A stretch of DNA of 64,000 bases from UMGS1663 sp963621995 (GTDB lineage: Bacteria; Bacillota; Clostridia; TANB77; CAG-508): positions 124,001 through 188,000 of the forward strand of contig CAVFFZ010000001.1 in NCBI GenBank assembly GCA_963621995.1. The letters are read 5' to 3'. The notes beneath the pieces are model-generated. The model made no database searches, was not told the DNA's origin, and worked only from the letters and a program-made list of their open reading frames with translations. Positions 26,908 through 35,217 of the stretch are shown here, piece after piece (positions within the stretch are counted from its first letter, which is position 1; each line of letters begins with the position of its first letter). Position numbers and translations under genes: made by a program.

Positions 26908-27387
26908 CTAAACAAAATAAAGTAATATTAATGCTGATATCATTGCAGCTAAACCTCTTTCTGTATCAGATAGTTTATCTTCCTCTTTTACATTATTCTC
27001 TTCAAGTATTTTTTCATCTACTATATTTATAACAGCTTTATCTACTCTATTATAATTAAAATGAACTTCAAATTCTTTTTCATCTTTTGCATCTATTTTA
27101 TCTATTTTTATATATTTTGTTCCCATTAAAACATTATGCTTAGAATAACATGCTATTTCTATGTACTTATTTTCTATACTCGTTTCTGTATTATTTGTAA
27201 CTTTTACTTTTGCTTTTCCATTTATAGACGTTGCTTCTACTTTTGCTTCTACTGGAATTGTTGTTAATATTTCCACACTTTTATATTTATATGTTGTATT
27301 TATTGCAATATATATCATAACTTGTGAAAATATAAAAAACAAAACTACTAATAACAAATAGATAAAAAATGTTTTCATTCTTGCCAT
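26908..27387 (-). CDS. Hypothetical membrane-anchored protein
   Basis: A 159-residue protein with an N-terminal membrane segment (FIYLLLVVLFFIFSQVMIYI) and a beta-rich extracellular domain (VEATSINGKAKVKVTNNTET, NVLMGTKYIKIDKIDAKDEK) that looks like an Ig-type or FxLYD-like fold. It ends with a second hydrophobic stretch (LAAMISALILLYFV). It lies directly downstream of lexA on the same strand, 26 bases apart. Function unknown. Confidence 0.6.
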   Translation of the reverse strand: MARMKTFFIYLLLVVLFFIFSQVMIYIAINTTYKYKSVEILTTIPVEAKVEATSINGKAKVKVTNNTETSIENKYIEIACYSKHNVLMGTKYIKIDKIDAKDEKEFEVHFNYNRVDKAVINIVDEKILEENNVKEEDKLSDTERGLAAMISALILLYFV

Positions 27388-27413
27388 TTTTTATTCTCCA
27401 TCCTATTTTATTT

Positions 27414-28070
27414 TTACAATTTTCTAAATACACCAGCTACTTTTCCTAAAATTTCACAATTTGGAACTATTATTGGATCCATTGTGCTATTTTCTGGTTG
27501 CAAACGAATATGATCTTTTTCTTTATAAAATGTTTTTACTGTTGCTTCCTCTCCAATCAGAGCTACTACTATTTCTCCATTATTGGCTACATTTTGCTTT
27601 TTAACTAAAATATAGTCACCATTTAAAATGCCGGCTTCTATCATACTTTCTCCACGAACTGTAAGCATAAAGCTTTCTGAATTTCCAACAAAATCTATTG
27701 GAATTGGGAAAGTATCTGTAATATTTTCTACAGCTAAAATTGGTTCACCCGCTGTTATTTTACCTATAACTGGCACTTCTACCATTTCTCTTCCTGAATA
27801 GAAGTTTTTATCTTCTTTTATTTTTTCTTTATTGTCTGCTCCTTTTAATAAGCGAAGCGTTCTTCCTTTTTGGTCTTCTTTTTTTATGTACCCTTTTTCA
27901 GCAAGTTTTGCTAGATAACCATGTACTGTTGCTGTTGAGCTTAATCCAACAGCCTTTCCTATTTCTCTAACTGATGGTGGATATCCCTTTTCGTCAACTT
28001 GTTTTTCAATAAATTTTAATATTGATTTTTCTCTTCTATTTAATTGCATAGGATCTTTCTTTGCCTTCAT
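27414..28070 (-). CDS. lexA: LexA repressor
   Basis: A 218-residue SOS repressor with a winged helix (YPPSVREIGKAVGLSSTATV), a cleavage site Ala107-Gly108 in ITAGEP, and the S24 Ser/Lys dyad at Ser142 (RGESM) and Lys179 (VKTFY). RecA-stimulated self-cleavage relieves repression. GGAGTG precedes the ATG. Its promoter has an overlapping CAAAC-N4-GTTTT operator, so autoregulation is likely. Confidence 0.95.
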   Translation of the reverse strand: MKAKKDPMQLNRREKSILKFIEKQVDEKGYPPSVREIGKAVGLSSTATVHGYLAKLAEKGYIKKEDQKGRTLRLLKGADNKEKIKEDKNFYSGREMVEVPVIGKITAGEPILAVENITDTFPIPIDFVGNSESFMLTVRGESMIEAGILNGDYILVKKQNVANNGEIVVALIGEEATVKTFYKEKDHIRLQPENSTMDPIIVPNCEILGKVAGVFRKL

Positions 28071-28099
28071 TTACATCACTCCTAATTTTAATTTTCTAT

Positions 28100-28139
28100 A
28101 TCATATCATACAAACAAAATGATGTCAAACAAAAGTTTT
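28100..28139 (-). promoter_or_regulatory. lexA promoter with overlapping LexA-type operator
   Basis: TTGACA (28128-28123), a 17-base spacer and TATGAT (28105-28100). The dyad CAAACAAAAGTTTT (plus strand 28126-28139) overlaps the -35 and resembles the recA-upstream CAAACGCTTGTTTG. Confidence 0.7.
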
Positions 28140-28211
28140 AATTTTCTAAATATTTTTAAACCTATCCTGAAACTTACTTTAATAAACTCAAAAAGCTAAC
28201 CAAATCTCTAT

Positions 28212-28310
28212 TTATTTGAGATTTTGACTAGTTTTTTTGAAATCTACTAATAATTTATATATATCTTTTTGTAGCATTTTTTTTATAATATCTTCTTTAT
28301 TACTAACCAT
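28212..28310 (-). CDS. Possible small protein, 32 residues
   Basis: GTAGGAGAGAAA lies directly before the ATG. The product (MVSNKEDIIKKMLQKDIYKL plus a basic end SQNLK) would be an amphipathic helix. A stem (AATCTC...GAGATT) overlaps its stop and could be a terminator. It lies between lexA and the folA remnant. No family is recognised. Confidence 0.4.
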   Translation of the reverse strand: MVSNKEDIIKKMLQKDIYKLLVDFKKTSQNLK

Positions 28311-28458
28311 TTTCTCTCCTACTATCATTTTTTCTAATTTTTAGATTATTTAGTGTTATATTTTTTAACAAGCACTTTTGTTTTTTGTATAAAGTGTGTA
28401 ATTTTAAAAAAAATGAATAACCTTTTATAGTTATTCTCACTTTTCAGTTTGCCTTTTC

Positions 28459-28884
28459 TTATTTTATTCTTTCATATGTTACATATTCATAATCAAAAGG
28501 ATTGGCTTCATTTTTTATTCCTTGCTCTTTTTTAACAATTTGCCATTCATCTTTACTTATTTCTGGAAAATAAACATCTCCATCAAATTCTTCATTAATA
28601 TGTGTTATATACATTTTACTTGCATATGGTATTAACAATTTATATATTGTAGCACCACCTATTACAAAATTTTCTTCTTCAGAACTAATATATTTATCCA
28701 ACATAGAAATATCTTCTAATGTTTCTACATTTTCATTTTCTACATTCATTTCCATATCATTGCATAATATTACGTGTTTTCTATTTGGTAACACTCTGCC
28801 TAATGATTCAAAAGTTCTTCTTCCCATTATTATGGTATGACCTATAGTTAAAGATTTAAATCTTTTTAAATCTTCTGGTAAATA
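28459..28884 (-). pseudogene. folA: Dihydrofolate reductase, N-terminus lost
   Basis: In-frame sequence begins YLPEDLKRFKSLTIGHTIIM at 28884, directly after a stop, and then GRRTFESLGRVLPNRKHVIL and VIGGATIYKLLIPYASKMYI, ending at 28459. The first 25 or so residues, including the Asp/Glu and Trp that form the folate pocket, are missing. A GGGACGG-type repeat sits where they should be. An internal ATG at 28827 would give an inactive product. Confidence 0.75.
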
Positions 28885-28893
28885 TTATCCTCC

Positions 28894-28946
28894 GAACATT
28901 AGGGACGGTCCTTTTCGTTCCGAAATTGGAACACTAGGGACGCTCC
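28894..28946 (-). repeat. REP-like GGGACGG repeat, copy 1
   Basis: In reverse complement it reads GGAGCGTCCCTAGTGTTCC...GGAACGAAAAGGACCGTCCC. It has the same design as copies at 28981 and 46620 but opposite orientation. It abuts the truncated folA start. Confidence 0.75.
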
Positions 28947-28953
28947 TATTATT

Positions 28954-29363
28954 TTATTCTTTCTTTATAACATTTTTAAAAGGAATGTCCCCATGTTCCG
29001 ATTTCGGAACGAAAAGGACCGTCCCTTGTGTTATATATCCTTCTATTTCAAAATCTTCTACTTTGAAATCATAGAAATTTTTAGTTGGATTTTTTATAAC
29101 TAATTTTGGATGTACATCCATACTTTCTGCTTCTATTAATTTTTCTATTAATGGAACATGTCTATCATATATATGACAATCTCCTATATTGTGTGTTAAA
29201 GTTCCTACTTCTAAACCTGCTACTTGTGCAAACATGCAAAGAAGTGCTACATATTGCATAGTATTCCATCCATTGGCTGCAACCATAAATTCCTTTCCTA
29301 CATCATATACATTAGTTACTCCAACTAATGATATATAACTTGCTTTATTTCTTTTTATATACT
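28954..29363 (-). pseudogene. thyA: Thymidylate synthase C-terminal remnant
   Basis: The frame keeps the last third of ThyA: ANGWNTMQYVALLCMFAQVA, GLEVGTLTHNIGDCHIYDRH, and FYDFKVEDFEIEGY. The catalytic Cys region and the N-terminal 150-plus residues are missing; the frame runs upstream to a stop at 29364. After EGYIT an in-frame REP-like repeat encodes QGTVLFVPKSEHGDI before PFKNVIKKE. It faces the folA remnant on the same strand, as in a former thyA-folA operon. Confidence 0.75.
28981..29026 (+). repeat. REP-like GGGACGG repeat, copy 2, inside the thyA remnant
   Basis: The core GTTCCGATTTCGGAAC is a perfect palindrome, flanked by GGAATGTCCCC and GGACCGTCCC. It is translated in frame as part of the thyA remnant. 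Confidence 0.75.
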
Positions 29364-29370
29364 TTATGTA

Positions 29371-29403
29371 AGGAGCAAAAGTGCCCCGTCCCCAAATGTC
29401 CTT
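29371..29403 (-). repeat. REP-like GGGGACGG repeat, variant B
   Basis: Reverse complement: GGACATTTGGGGACGGGGCA then CTTTTGCTCC. It matches 63198-63224 (GGACATTTGGGGACGGGTCA). It touches the stop codon of the radical SAM gene at 29403. Confidence 0.65.
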
Positions 29404-30293
29404 TAATCAAACCATTTTGGCACATATTCTTCTTCATGCTCTCCAAGTTCTTGCATGTAGCCATTTTTGAAATCTAATAAGTAAAAATATTTTTCTATTT
29501 CTTTATACTCTCTTTTAGTTAATTTTCTATTTATTAGCTCATCTTCTTTTGCCTTGTATGTAGGAAAATATTGTGCCATTACATCTATATATATTTCTTC
29601 TGGAATGTTTTCTTTTATCCATTTTAAAACATTTTTGCTGTTTTGAATATGATTCGGAAGTACTAAATGTCTTATCATTACTCCTTTTTTTATCATTCCA
29701 TCTTCATCAAATATAGGTCCCCCTACTTGGTTTATCATTTCTAATATTGCTTTACTTGCAATTTTAAAATAATTTGGTGCTTTTGAATATTTCACGGCTA
29801 TCTCATTTGAATAATATTTTAAGTCTGGCAAATATACATCTATATATCCCTTTAAATCTTTTATTGTCTCTACATTTTCATACCCATTTGAATTGTATAT
29901 TATAGGAACATTTAATCCATTTTTTCTTGCAATCTTAATTGCTTCTATTATTTGATACACATACATCGTTGGTGTTACTAAATTTATATTATGAACCCCC
30001 GCTTCTTGCTGTTTTATCATAATACTTGCAATCTCTTCTATTGTAATTTCATATCCTTTTCCTAATTGGCTTATTTCATAGTTTTGGCAAAATTTGCATG
30101 ATAAATTACAATTAGAAAAAAATATTGTTCCAGAACCATTTGTGCCACTTATGCATGGCTCTTCATACATATGTGTTGACACTAATGCAATTTTTATTTT
30201 GTCATTACATTTGCATCTTCCTGATTTTTCCTTTAACCTATTTACTTTACATTTATGTGGACATACATTACATTCTATTAATTGTTCTAACAT
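29403..30293 (-). CDS. PflA-like radical SAM protein
   Basis: A 296-residue radical SAM protein. An N-terminal four-cysteine segment (CNVCPHKCKVN, GRCKC) precedes the cluster motif CNLSCKFC. The barrel includes NLVTPTMYV and DVYLPDLKYYSNEIA. This is the YgcI/AmmeMemo-type PflA-related group, whose partners are mostly unknown. Its C-terminus ends directly at a REP-like repeat. No partner glycyl-radical enzyme is nearby. Confidence 0.85.
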   Translation of the reverse strand: MLEQLIECNVCPHKCKVNRLKEKSGRCKCNDKIKIALVSTHMYEEPCISGTNGSGTIFFSNCNLSCKFCQNYEISQLGKGYEITIEEIASIMIKQQEAGVHNINLVTPTMYVYQIIEAIKIARKNGLNVPIIYNSNGYENVETIKDLKGYIDVYLPDLKYYSNEIAVKYSKAPNYFKIASKAILEMINQVGGPIFDEDGMIKKGVMIRHLVLPNHIQNSKNVLKWIKENIPEEIYIDVMAQYFPTYKAKEDELINRKLTKREYKEIEKYFYLLDFKNGYMQELGEHEEEYVPKWFD

Positions 30294-30408
30294 TTTTACC
30301 TCTTTTATTTAAATATTTATATATAGTTTACCAGATTTTTTACATTTTTTGTATCATTTCATAAATTTTATGTTATAATTGTTAAAGTTTTTAAGGAGTG
30401 ATTTTTAT

Positions 30409-31137
30409 ATGGCATATTGTGAACAAGAATTTGATTTAACTATTAGAGATATTAATTCTAATTTAGAACTTTCTAATAAAGGTATTTTATCTTTTTTTGA
30501 AAATATTGGTGGTTTCCAATCTAATGAAGCTGGTCTTGGTATAAAAAATATCGAACAAACAAGATTAAGTTGGATTCTTCTACATTGGAAAATTAAAGTT
30601 TTAAAAAATATTAAATATGATGGTAACCCAGTTAAAGTTAGAACATGGTCTAGAGGTATTAAAAAAGCTTGTTGTATGCGTGATTTTGAGCTTTATGACA
30701 GTAATAATAAATTATGCGTTATTGGTACTTCAAAATGGACCTTAATTCATTTTGATAAAGGAATAGTTAGATTAACAGATGATTTAGTTCATAAATATAT
30801 ATATGATCCTAAATCTGTGTTTGGTGATGATTTTGAGTTCAAAAAAATTGTTGAGCCTGATAATTATTCTAGCATATATGAATACACTGTTTCTAGAAGA
30901 GATATTGATATTAATAATCATATGCATAATACTTATTATTTAGATTTAGCTTATGAAGCTCTTCCAAAAGATGTATATGAAAATAATACTTTTAACAATT
31001 TTGAAATAATGTATAAAACTTCTGCCTTGCTTGGTGAAAAATTAAAATGCTTCTACTCTTTTGTAAATGGTGAACATTTTGTTACTATAAAAAGTGAAGA
31101 TGAATCTAAACTTCATGCTATTATTAAATTTTATTAG
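30409..31137 (+). CDS. Acyl-ACP thioesterase (FatA/FatB-like)
   Basis: About 242 residues with two hot-dog domains. The first carries ENIGGFQSNEAGLG and TRLSWILLHWKIKVLKNIKY, and the second SRRDIDINNHMHNTYYLDLA, whose Asp-x-Asn-x-H is the catalytic region. These enzymes release fatty acids from acyl carrier protein. The start at 30409 is behind AAGGAGTG; the frame upstream to 30379 has no ribosome site. It is transcribed away from the radical SAM gene. Confidence 0.85.
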   Translation: MAYCEQEFDLTIRDINSNLELSNKGILSFFENIGGFQSNEAGLGIKNIEQTRLSWILLHWKIKVLKNIKYDGNPVKVRTWSRGIKKACCMRDFELYDSNNKLCVIGTSKWTLIHFDKGIVRLTDDLVHKYIYDPKSVFGDDFEFKKIVEPDNYSSIYEYTVSRRDIDINNHMHNTYYLDLAYEALPKDVYENNTFNNFEIMYKTSALLGEKLKCFYSFVNGEHFVTIKSEDESKLHAIIKFY

Positions 31138-31150
31138 TAAAACTATTATT

Positions 31151-31270
31151 AGAACAAAAGAGACATGATTAATATTTTTAGACATTTTAAAAACTTTTCA
31201 TGTCTCGTCTTTGTTCGGTCGCCAAATTTTATGTAATAAAATTTGTGTGGAATGTTTAGCGAAGCATTTT
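31151..31270 (+). repeat. Three-hairpin intergenic repeat, copy A (two hairpins)
   Basis: Begins GAACAAAAGAGACATGATTA and contains CATGTCTCGTCTTTGTTC, then CCAAATTTTATGTAATAAAA followed by TTTG, and GGAATGTTTAGCGAAGCATTTT. The first and last parts of each block pair. The end supplies the stop region of the NUDIX gene. Confidence 0.75.
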
Positions 31271-31860
31271 CACTTATATATTTGTCTTTCGTTTTCTTTA
31301 TTTTCTCTAATTCTATAATTAACAAATTCATTTAAAACAGTTAGCATTTCTCTATTAAAATTTTCCCTTTTAATATCGTCTGTTTTATTATTTTCTATTA
31401 AATATCTTATAACAGATAAATTTTCAAAAGAAATGCTAAAATTTCCACCTTTTTCATTTTGACTTAACATCTGTTTTTCTTCATTTACTTTTTCTTTTGT
31501 CTCTCCAAAATAGAAATAAGTAACAGTTAATCTATTAATATGTTTTCCAAGCTTTCTATCATAATAATTTCTATTATAATTATCTATTCTTAAAAATGGT
31601 TCCTCTTTCAATGCAACTTTTTCTATTCCACTCTCTTCTAATATTTCTCTCTTTAAAGCTTCTATTGTTTTTTCTTCTTCTATTTTTCCTCCTGGAAGCA
31701 TTAATATTCCTGCATACTTTACTAATAGTGCCTTGCCTTGCTCATCTAATATAACTCCTCTTGTTTTTTGTACTTTTCTTTCAATTTCTTCTTCCAACAA
31801 GTGATCCTCATTATATTTTATTATTTTCACTATTTTTCCCCGTTTCATATTTTTTATCAT
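31270..31860 (-). CDS. NUDIX hydrolase
   Basis: A 196-residue protein. The NUDIX box is complete: GGKIEEEKTIEALKREILEE followed by SGI. Upstream is the substrate-facing GVILDEQGKALLVKYAGILM. Such enzymes cleave nucleoside diphosphates linked to other groups; the substrate is unknown. The start may be the second ATG at 31848; neither has a clear ribosome site. The stop lies inside the border of repeat copy A. Confidence 0.85.
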   Translation of the reverse strand: MIKNMKRGKIVKIIKYNEDHLLEEEIERKVQKTRGVILDEQGKALLVKYAGILMLPGGKIEEEKTIEALKREILEESGIEKVALKEEPFLRIDNYNRNYYDRKLGKHINRLTVTYFYFGETKEKVNEEKQMLSQNEKGGNFSISFENLSVIRYLIENNKTDDIKRENFNREMLTVLNEFVNYRIRENKENERQIYK

Positions 31861-31913
31861 ATTATCATAATTTTATTTCTTTTTCAACAAAACTTTCTAT
31901 TATTTTTTTACAT

Positions 31914-32073
31914 GAACAAAAGAGGCATGATTAATATTTTTAGACATTTTAGAAAACTTTTCATGCTTCCTCTTTGTTCAACCGCCAAATTTTATGCAAT
32001 AAAATTTGGGTGGAATGTTTTGTGAAGCATTTTATATTCTATGAAAGTTTGGAAAACTTTCATAGAATATAAA
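31914..32073 (+). repeat. Three-hairpin intergenic repeat, copy B (complete)
   Basis: Hairpin 1: GAACAAAAGAGGCATGA with TCATGC-TTCCTCTTTGTTC. Hairpin 2: CCAAATTTTA with ATAAAATTTGG. Hairpin 3: TATTCTATGAAAGTTT with AAACTTTCATAGAATA. It is the most complete of the three copies and lies between two genes. Confidence 0.8.
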
Positions 32074-32090
32074 AAAGTAGACAAAATTGT

Positions 32091-33392
32091 CTACTTTTCT
32101 CTTTCTACCTCTTCTTTAACATATTCCATAGCTTTCATATATTCAATAGAGTTTAGTTTTATATATCCCATATAATATTCTAACATATTTCCCATTAGAT
32201 TACATCTCTTTATTCTATATCCATTTTGTCTATTTTCTAATATTGTGTAACTTGGTGTCATTTCTTTTAATTCTTTTAAAAACTCCTCTTTGTTTTCTAC
32301 ACTAGGAAATATTCTCTCTTTTCCTGATCTTTTATCATGTGCTGCTGGTCCATTTGCTCTTGATAATTCTTCTCTATAAATAGAACGAAGTTGTAATTCA
32401 AATGTATATTCAGGATTATCTAAGTATTGAAATTTTATATGATCAGCTATATACCCATTTTCTTTATCTTTTCTTTTATATCCATCTTTTGGTATTTCGA
32501 CATTTAAGTCTTGTAAGATTTGAGGATTATTTAATAGGTAATTTGCAAAATCTTTTTCTACTTCGATGCAACACATATCATTATATTTTGTTAGTTCTTT
32601 AGTTGAAGCTTCTTTTCTTTTTTCTATAACTCTTTGTATTCTTTTATTTTCTGTTTTTAATTCATCTGGTACATTTGCAATAACTATTTTAAAAGCTCTT
32701 AAATCTTTAGCTTTTAAATATTCCATTGGTTTATGTAATTTTTCTTGCATTGCTTTATCTTCTTGTACTTCTTCTACACATTCCCAATGTAACAAGTTTT
32801 TTTCCGCCTTTTTTTCTCTTATTGTAGCTTCTTTGCCATATTGTTCCTCTATGCTATTTATTATTTTTTCATTTTTTTCTAATTCTCCGTTTTGTAGTCT
32901 TATTTTAGCAACTCTTAAACATGCTGTTTTCATGTTGTCACTTAATTGTTTTTCTTTCGCTAAATCTTGTATTTGTTCAAAAGATTTTATATCTTTATAA
33001 AACAGATTGTTTATTTTCTCTTGTATTTCTTTGCTTCTATCTATTTCACTATTTTGATCTATTTTACTTATTATTAAATTGCATAGTCTTTGTTTTTCTT
33101 CTAAACTAATTCCTTCTATTGCATATAATTTACAAAGTCTTTCTATCTCTAATTTATCTATTTTTCCTTTTAAGCTCCTTAAAGATTTTTCTCTTCCTCT
33201 TGGAGGTTCTATTGAAACTCCTTGATACCTATCAATAAACAAGTTGACTATTTGTAAAAAAGTTTGCTCCACCCTTTGCCTGTATTCTTCATTATGTTTC
33301 AATCCTAACTGTTGCTCATATGAAATTTGGTCGGGTGACTTATCTACTTTGTAACGACTTTTTATTGTATCTATCATTTTTAATTTTTTCAC
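32091..33392 (-). CDS. RelA/SpoT-fold-like hypothetical protein
   Basis: A 433-residue soluble protein. The C-terminal third resembles a (p)ppGpp synthetase-like domain: CCIEVEKDFANYLL, then NGYIADHIKFQYLDNPEYTF, ELQLRSIYREELSRANGPAA and HDKRSGKER. The N-terminal two thirds are helical and charged. Whether it binds or makes (p)ppGpp cannot be told: the usual GYRSVH and EIQIRT motifs are altered to GYIADH and ELQLRS. GAAAGGAAGG precedes the start. It is a single-gene unit. Confidence 0.5.
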   Translation of the reverse strand: MKKLKMIDTIKSRYKVDKSPDQISYEQQLGLKHNEEYRQRVEQTFLQIVNLFIDRYQGVSIEPPRGREKSLRSLKGKIDKLEIERLCKLYAIEGISLEEKQRLCNLIISKIDQNSEIDRSKEIQEKINNLFYKDIKSFEQIQDLAKEKQLSDNMKTACLRVAKIRLQNGELEKNEKIINSIEEQYGKEATIREKKAEKNLLHWECVEEVQEDKAMQEKLHKPMEYLKAKDLRAFKIVIANVPDELKTENKRIQRVIEKRKEASTKELTKYNDMCCIEVEKDFANYLLNNPQILQDLNVEIPKDGYKRKDKENGYIADHIKFQYLDNPEYTFELQLRSIYREELSRANGPAAHDKRSGKERIFPSVENKEEFLKELKEMTPSYTILENRQNGYRIKRCNLMGNMLEYYMGYIKLNSIEYMKAMEYVKEEVEREK

Positions 33393-33555
33393 CTTCCTTT
33401 CAGCTAATATATTATATAATATTTATTCAAAAAAGTCCATACTAATCACTAAATTTATTTTACATAATTTCTACATTTTTCTTTATTTTGTAACATTTTT
33501 CTTTGTTTTCTCATAATATGTACTATAAATCTTTTAAATTAAGGAGGCTTTAAAT

Positions 33556-33909
33556 ATGTATAATTGTAAGTACAAAAGATGCTGTTGTCAAAATAATTTT
33601 GATCAAAATGTTTTAGAAACAATTTGTAATGATTATGGTGTTGCAGCTGATTATTATACTAAAAAAGATGATAATGCATGTAATTGCGGCTTTGAACAAG
33701 GTGAATCTGTTTTTCCTCAAAATCCTTTACTTGCACAAAGTTACGTTCCTATTCAGACAATAGATAAAACTTTTACTCCATGTGTTGGTTTAAAAATGGG
33801 CACTATTTTTCCTGAGCTTGTTAGCCCATATTCGCCATGTCAATCTGTTGAAGAAAATGCTTTTATAAAAGCTATGAATACTATTGGAGAGGGGTGTAAC
33901 AAATGTTAG
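33556..33909 (+). CDS. cotJA: Spore coat protein CotJA
   Basis: A 117-residue protein. The conserved core is AQSYVPIQTIDKTFTPCVGL followed by KMGTIFPELVSPY, as in CotJA. The N-terminus is Cys-rich (CKYKRCCCQNN, CNCG). AAGGAGG precedes the ATG. It starts the cotJABC operon, made in the mother cell under sigma-E in relatives. It overlaps cotJB by seven bases. Confidence 0.9.
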   Translation: MYNCKYKRCCCQNNFDQNVLETICNDYGVAADYYTKKDDNACNCGFEQGESVFPQNPLLAQSYVPIQTIDKTFTPCVGLKMGTIFPELVSPYSPCQSVEENAFIKAMNTIGEGCNKC

Positions 33910-34400
33910 AAAATGAAAATAGAAATTGTGGTTGTGGATTCTTAAGTAATAACAACCATATGATGAATAATAATGCTAATATGATGGTAGAAAATACTGA
34001 CTATCCTAACGCTATGCCTACAACTGCTGGAATTGGTATGAATTCAAATAATAATAATTGTTGTTGTAGTCCAAGTTGCAACACTCCAAGAGTTCCTGTA
34101 TATTCTTATGAATTTACTAATATCGGGGCTGAAGAAACTTGTGAGGAAGAACAAGAAACTAGAGAAGAAATTCTTCAAAAAATTCGTTGTTTAAAATTTG
34201 CAATCGTAGAACTTGCAGAGTATTTAGATACACACCCAGGAGATGAAAAAGCTCTTTGTCTTCACAGAGAATATGCTACTAAACTTAACGAATTAATGGA
34301 ACAATATCAAAAGGTATTTGGACCTCTTACTATAGCTTTTCCATGTAATAAATGGAGATGGCTTGAAGGACCTTGGCCTTGGGAAAGGGGGAGTTTTTAA
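33903..34400 (+). CDS. cotJB: Spore coat protein CotJB
   Basis: A 165-residue protein. The CotJB domain is in the C-terminal half: ILQKIRCLKFAIVELAEYLD, HPGDEKAL, and the end FGPLTIAFPCNKWRWLEGPW ending in PWERGSF. The first 75 residues are Asn- and Cys-rich and low complexity, longer than usual. GGAGAGGGG precedes the ATG. Its stop overlaps the cotJC start (TAATG), indicating coupling. Confidence 0.9.
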   Translation: MLENENRNCGCGFLSNNNHMMNNNANMMVENTDYPNAMPTTAGIGMNSNNNNCCCSPSCNTPRVPVYSYEFTNIGAEETCEEEQETREEILQKIRCLKFAIVELAEYLDTHPGDEKALCLHREYATKLNELMEQYQKVFGPLTIAFPCNKWRWLEGPWPWERGSF

Positions 34401-35011
34401 TGTGGACTTATAATAAAGTATTACAATACCCAATAAATATAAAATGTCCAAATCCTAGACTTGCTAAATATATAATTTCTCAATATGGTGGACCTGATGG
34501 AGAGCTTGGTGCTTCTCTTCGTTATTTATCTCAAAGATTTGCTATGCCAGATGAAAATGCAAAAGCAATTTTAAATGATATAGGTACAGAAGAATTAGCT
34601 CACTTAGAAATGGTTGGAAGTTTAGTACATCAATTAACAGATGGTGTTTGCCCTGAAGAATTAGAAAAAGCTGGACTTGGTGCCTATTATACAGACCATG
34701 GGGTAGATGTTTACCCTAGTTCAGCTGCTGGTAATCCTTGGACAGCAAGCTATATAGCTGCTAAAGGCGATCCTATTGCAAACCTTCAAGAAGACTTAGC
34801 AGCAGAACAAAAAGCTAGAGCAACTTATGAAAAATTAATTGATCTTTCAAAAGATGACCCTGAAGTTTTGGATGTCCTTCGTTTCTTACGTCAAAGAGAA
34901 ATTGTTCACTTCCAAAGATTCGGTGAAGCTCTTCGTGGAGTTCAAGATAAATTAGCTGAAAAGAAATTTTATATGGCTAATTGCACTAAAAAAATGTGTG
35001 ATAATAACTAG
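34400..35011 (+). CDS. cotJC: Spore coat manganese catalase-like CotJC
   Basis: A 203-residue ferritin-like protein. Metal-binding residues are in GTEELAHLEMV, in QEDLAAEQKARATYEKL, and in REIVHFQRFGE. Mn-catalase relatives disproportionate peroxide. The ATG at 34400 follows GGGGGAG; an upstream in-frame ATG at 34373 lies inside cotJB without a ribosome site. A terminator hairpin follows at 35091. Confidence 0.9.
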   Translation: MWTYNKVLQYPINIKCPNPRLAKYIISQYGGPDGELGASLRYLSQRFAMPDENAKAILNDIGTEELAHLEMVGSLVHQLTDGVCPEELEKAGLGAYYTDHGVDVYPSSAAGNPWTASYIAAKGDPIANLQEDLAAEQKARATYEKLIDLSKDDPEVLDVLRFLRQREIVHFQRFGEALRGVQDKLAEKKFYMANCTKKMCDNN

Positions 35012-35090
35012 CTTCTAAAACAATATTCGAATAAATTCATATAAATTTTATTTTTTCAAGAGTTTAAACACATTTAATTTATTTTATATA

Positions 35091-35125
35091 AAATGGTGGA
35101 AATTTATTTTGAATTCCCACCATTT
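35091..35125. terminator. Terminator between cotJC and ychF
   Basis: AAATGGTGG pairs with CCACCATTT, with T runs on both sides; bidirectional between convergent genes. Confidence 0.7.
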
Positions 35126-35217
35126 CATTTTTTATTTTCCAATATTTATCTTATATTCTATTGCCTACTCTAATTTTACCTGAGTATATTTAAGTATTAA
35201 TGTCAATTTTCACAAAT

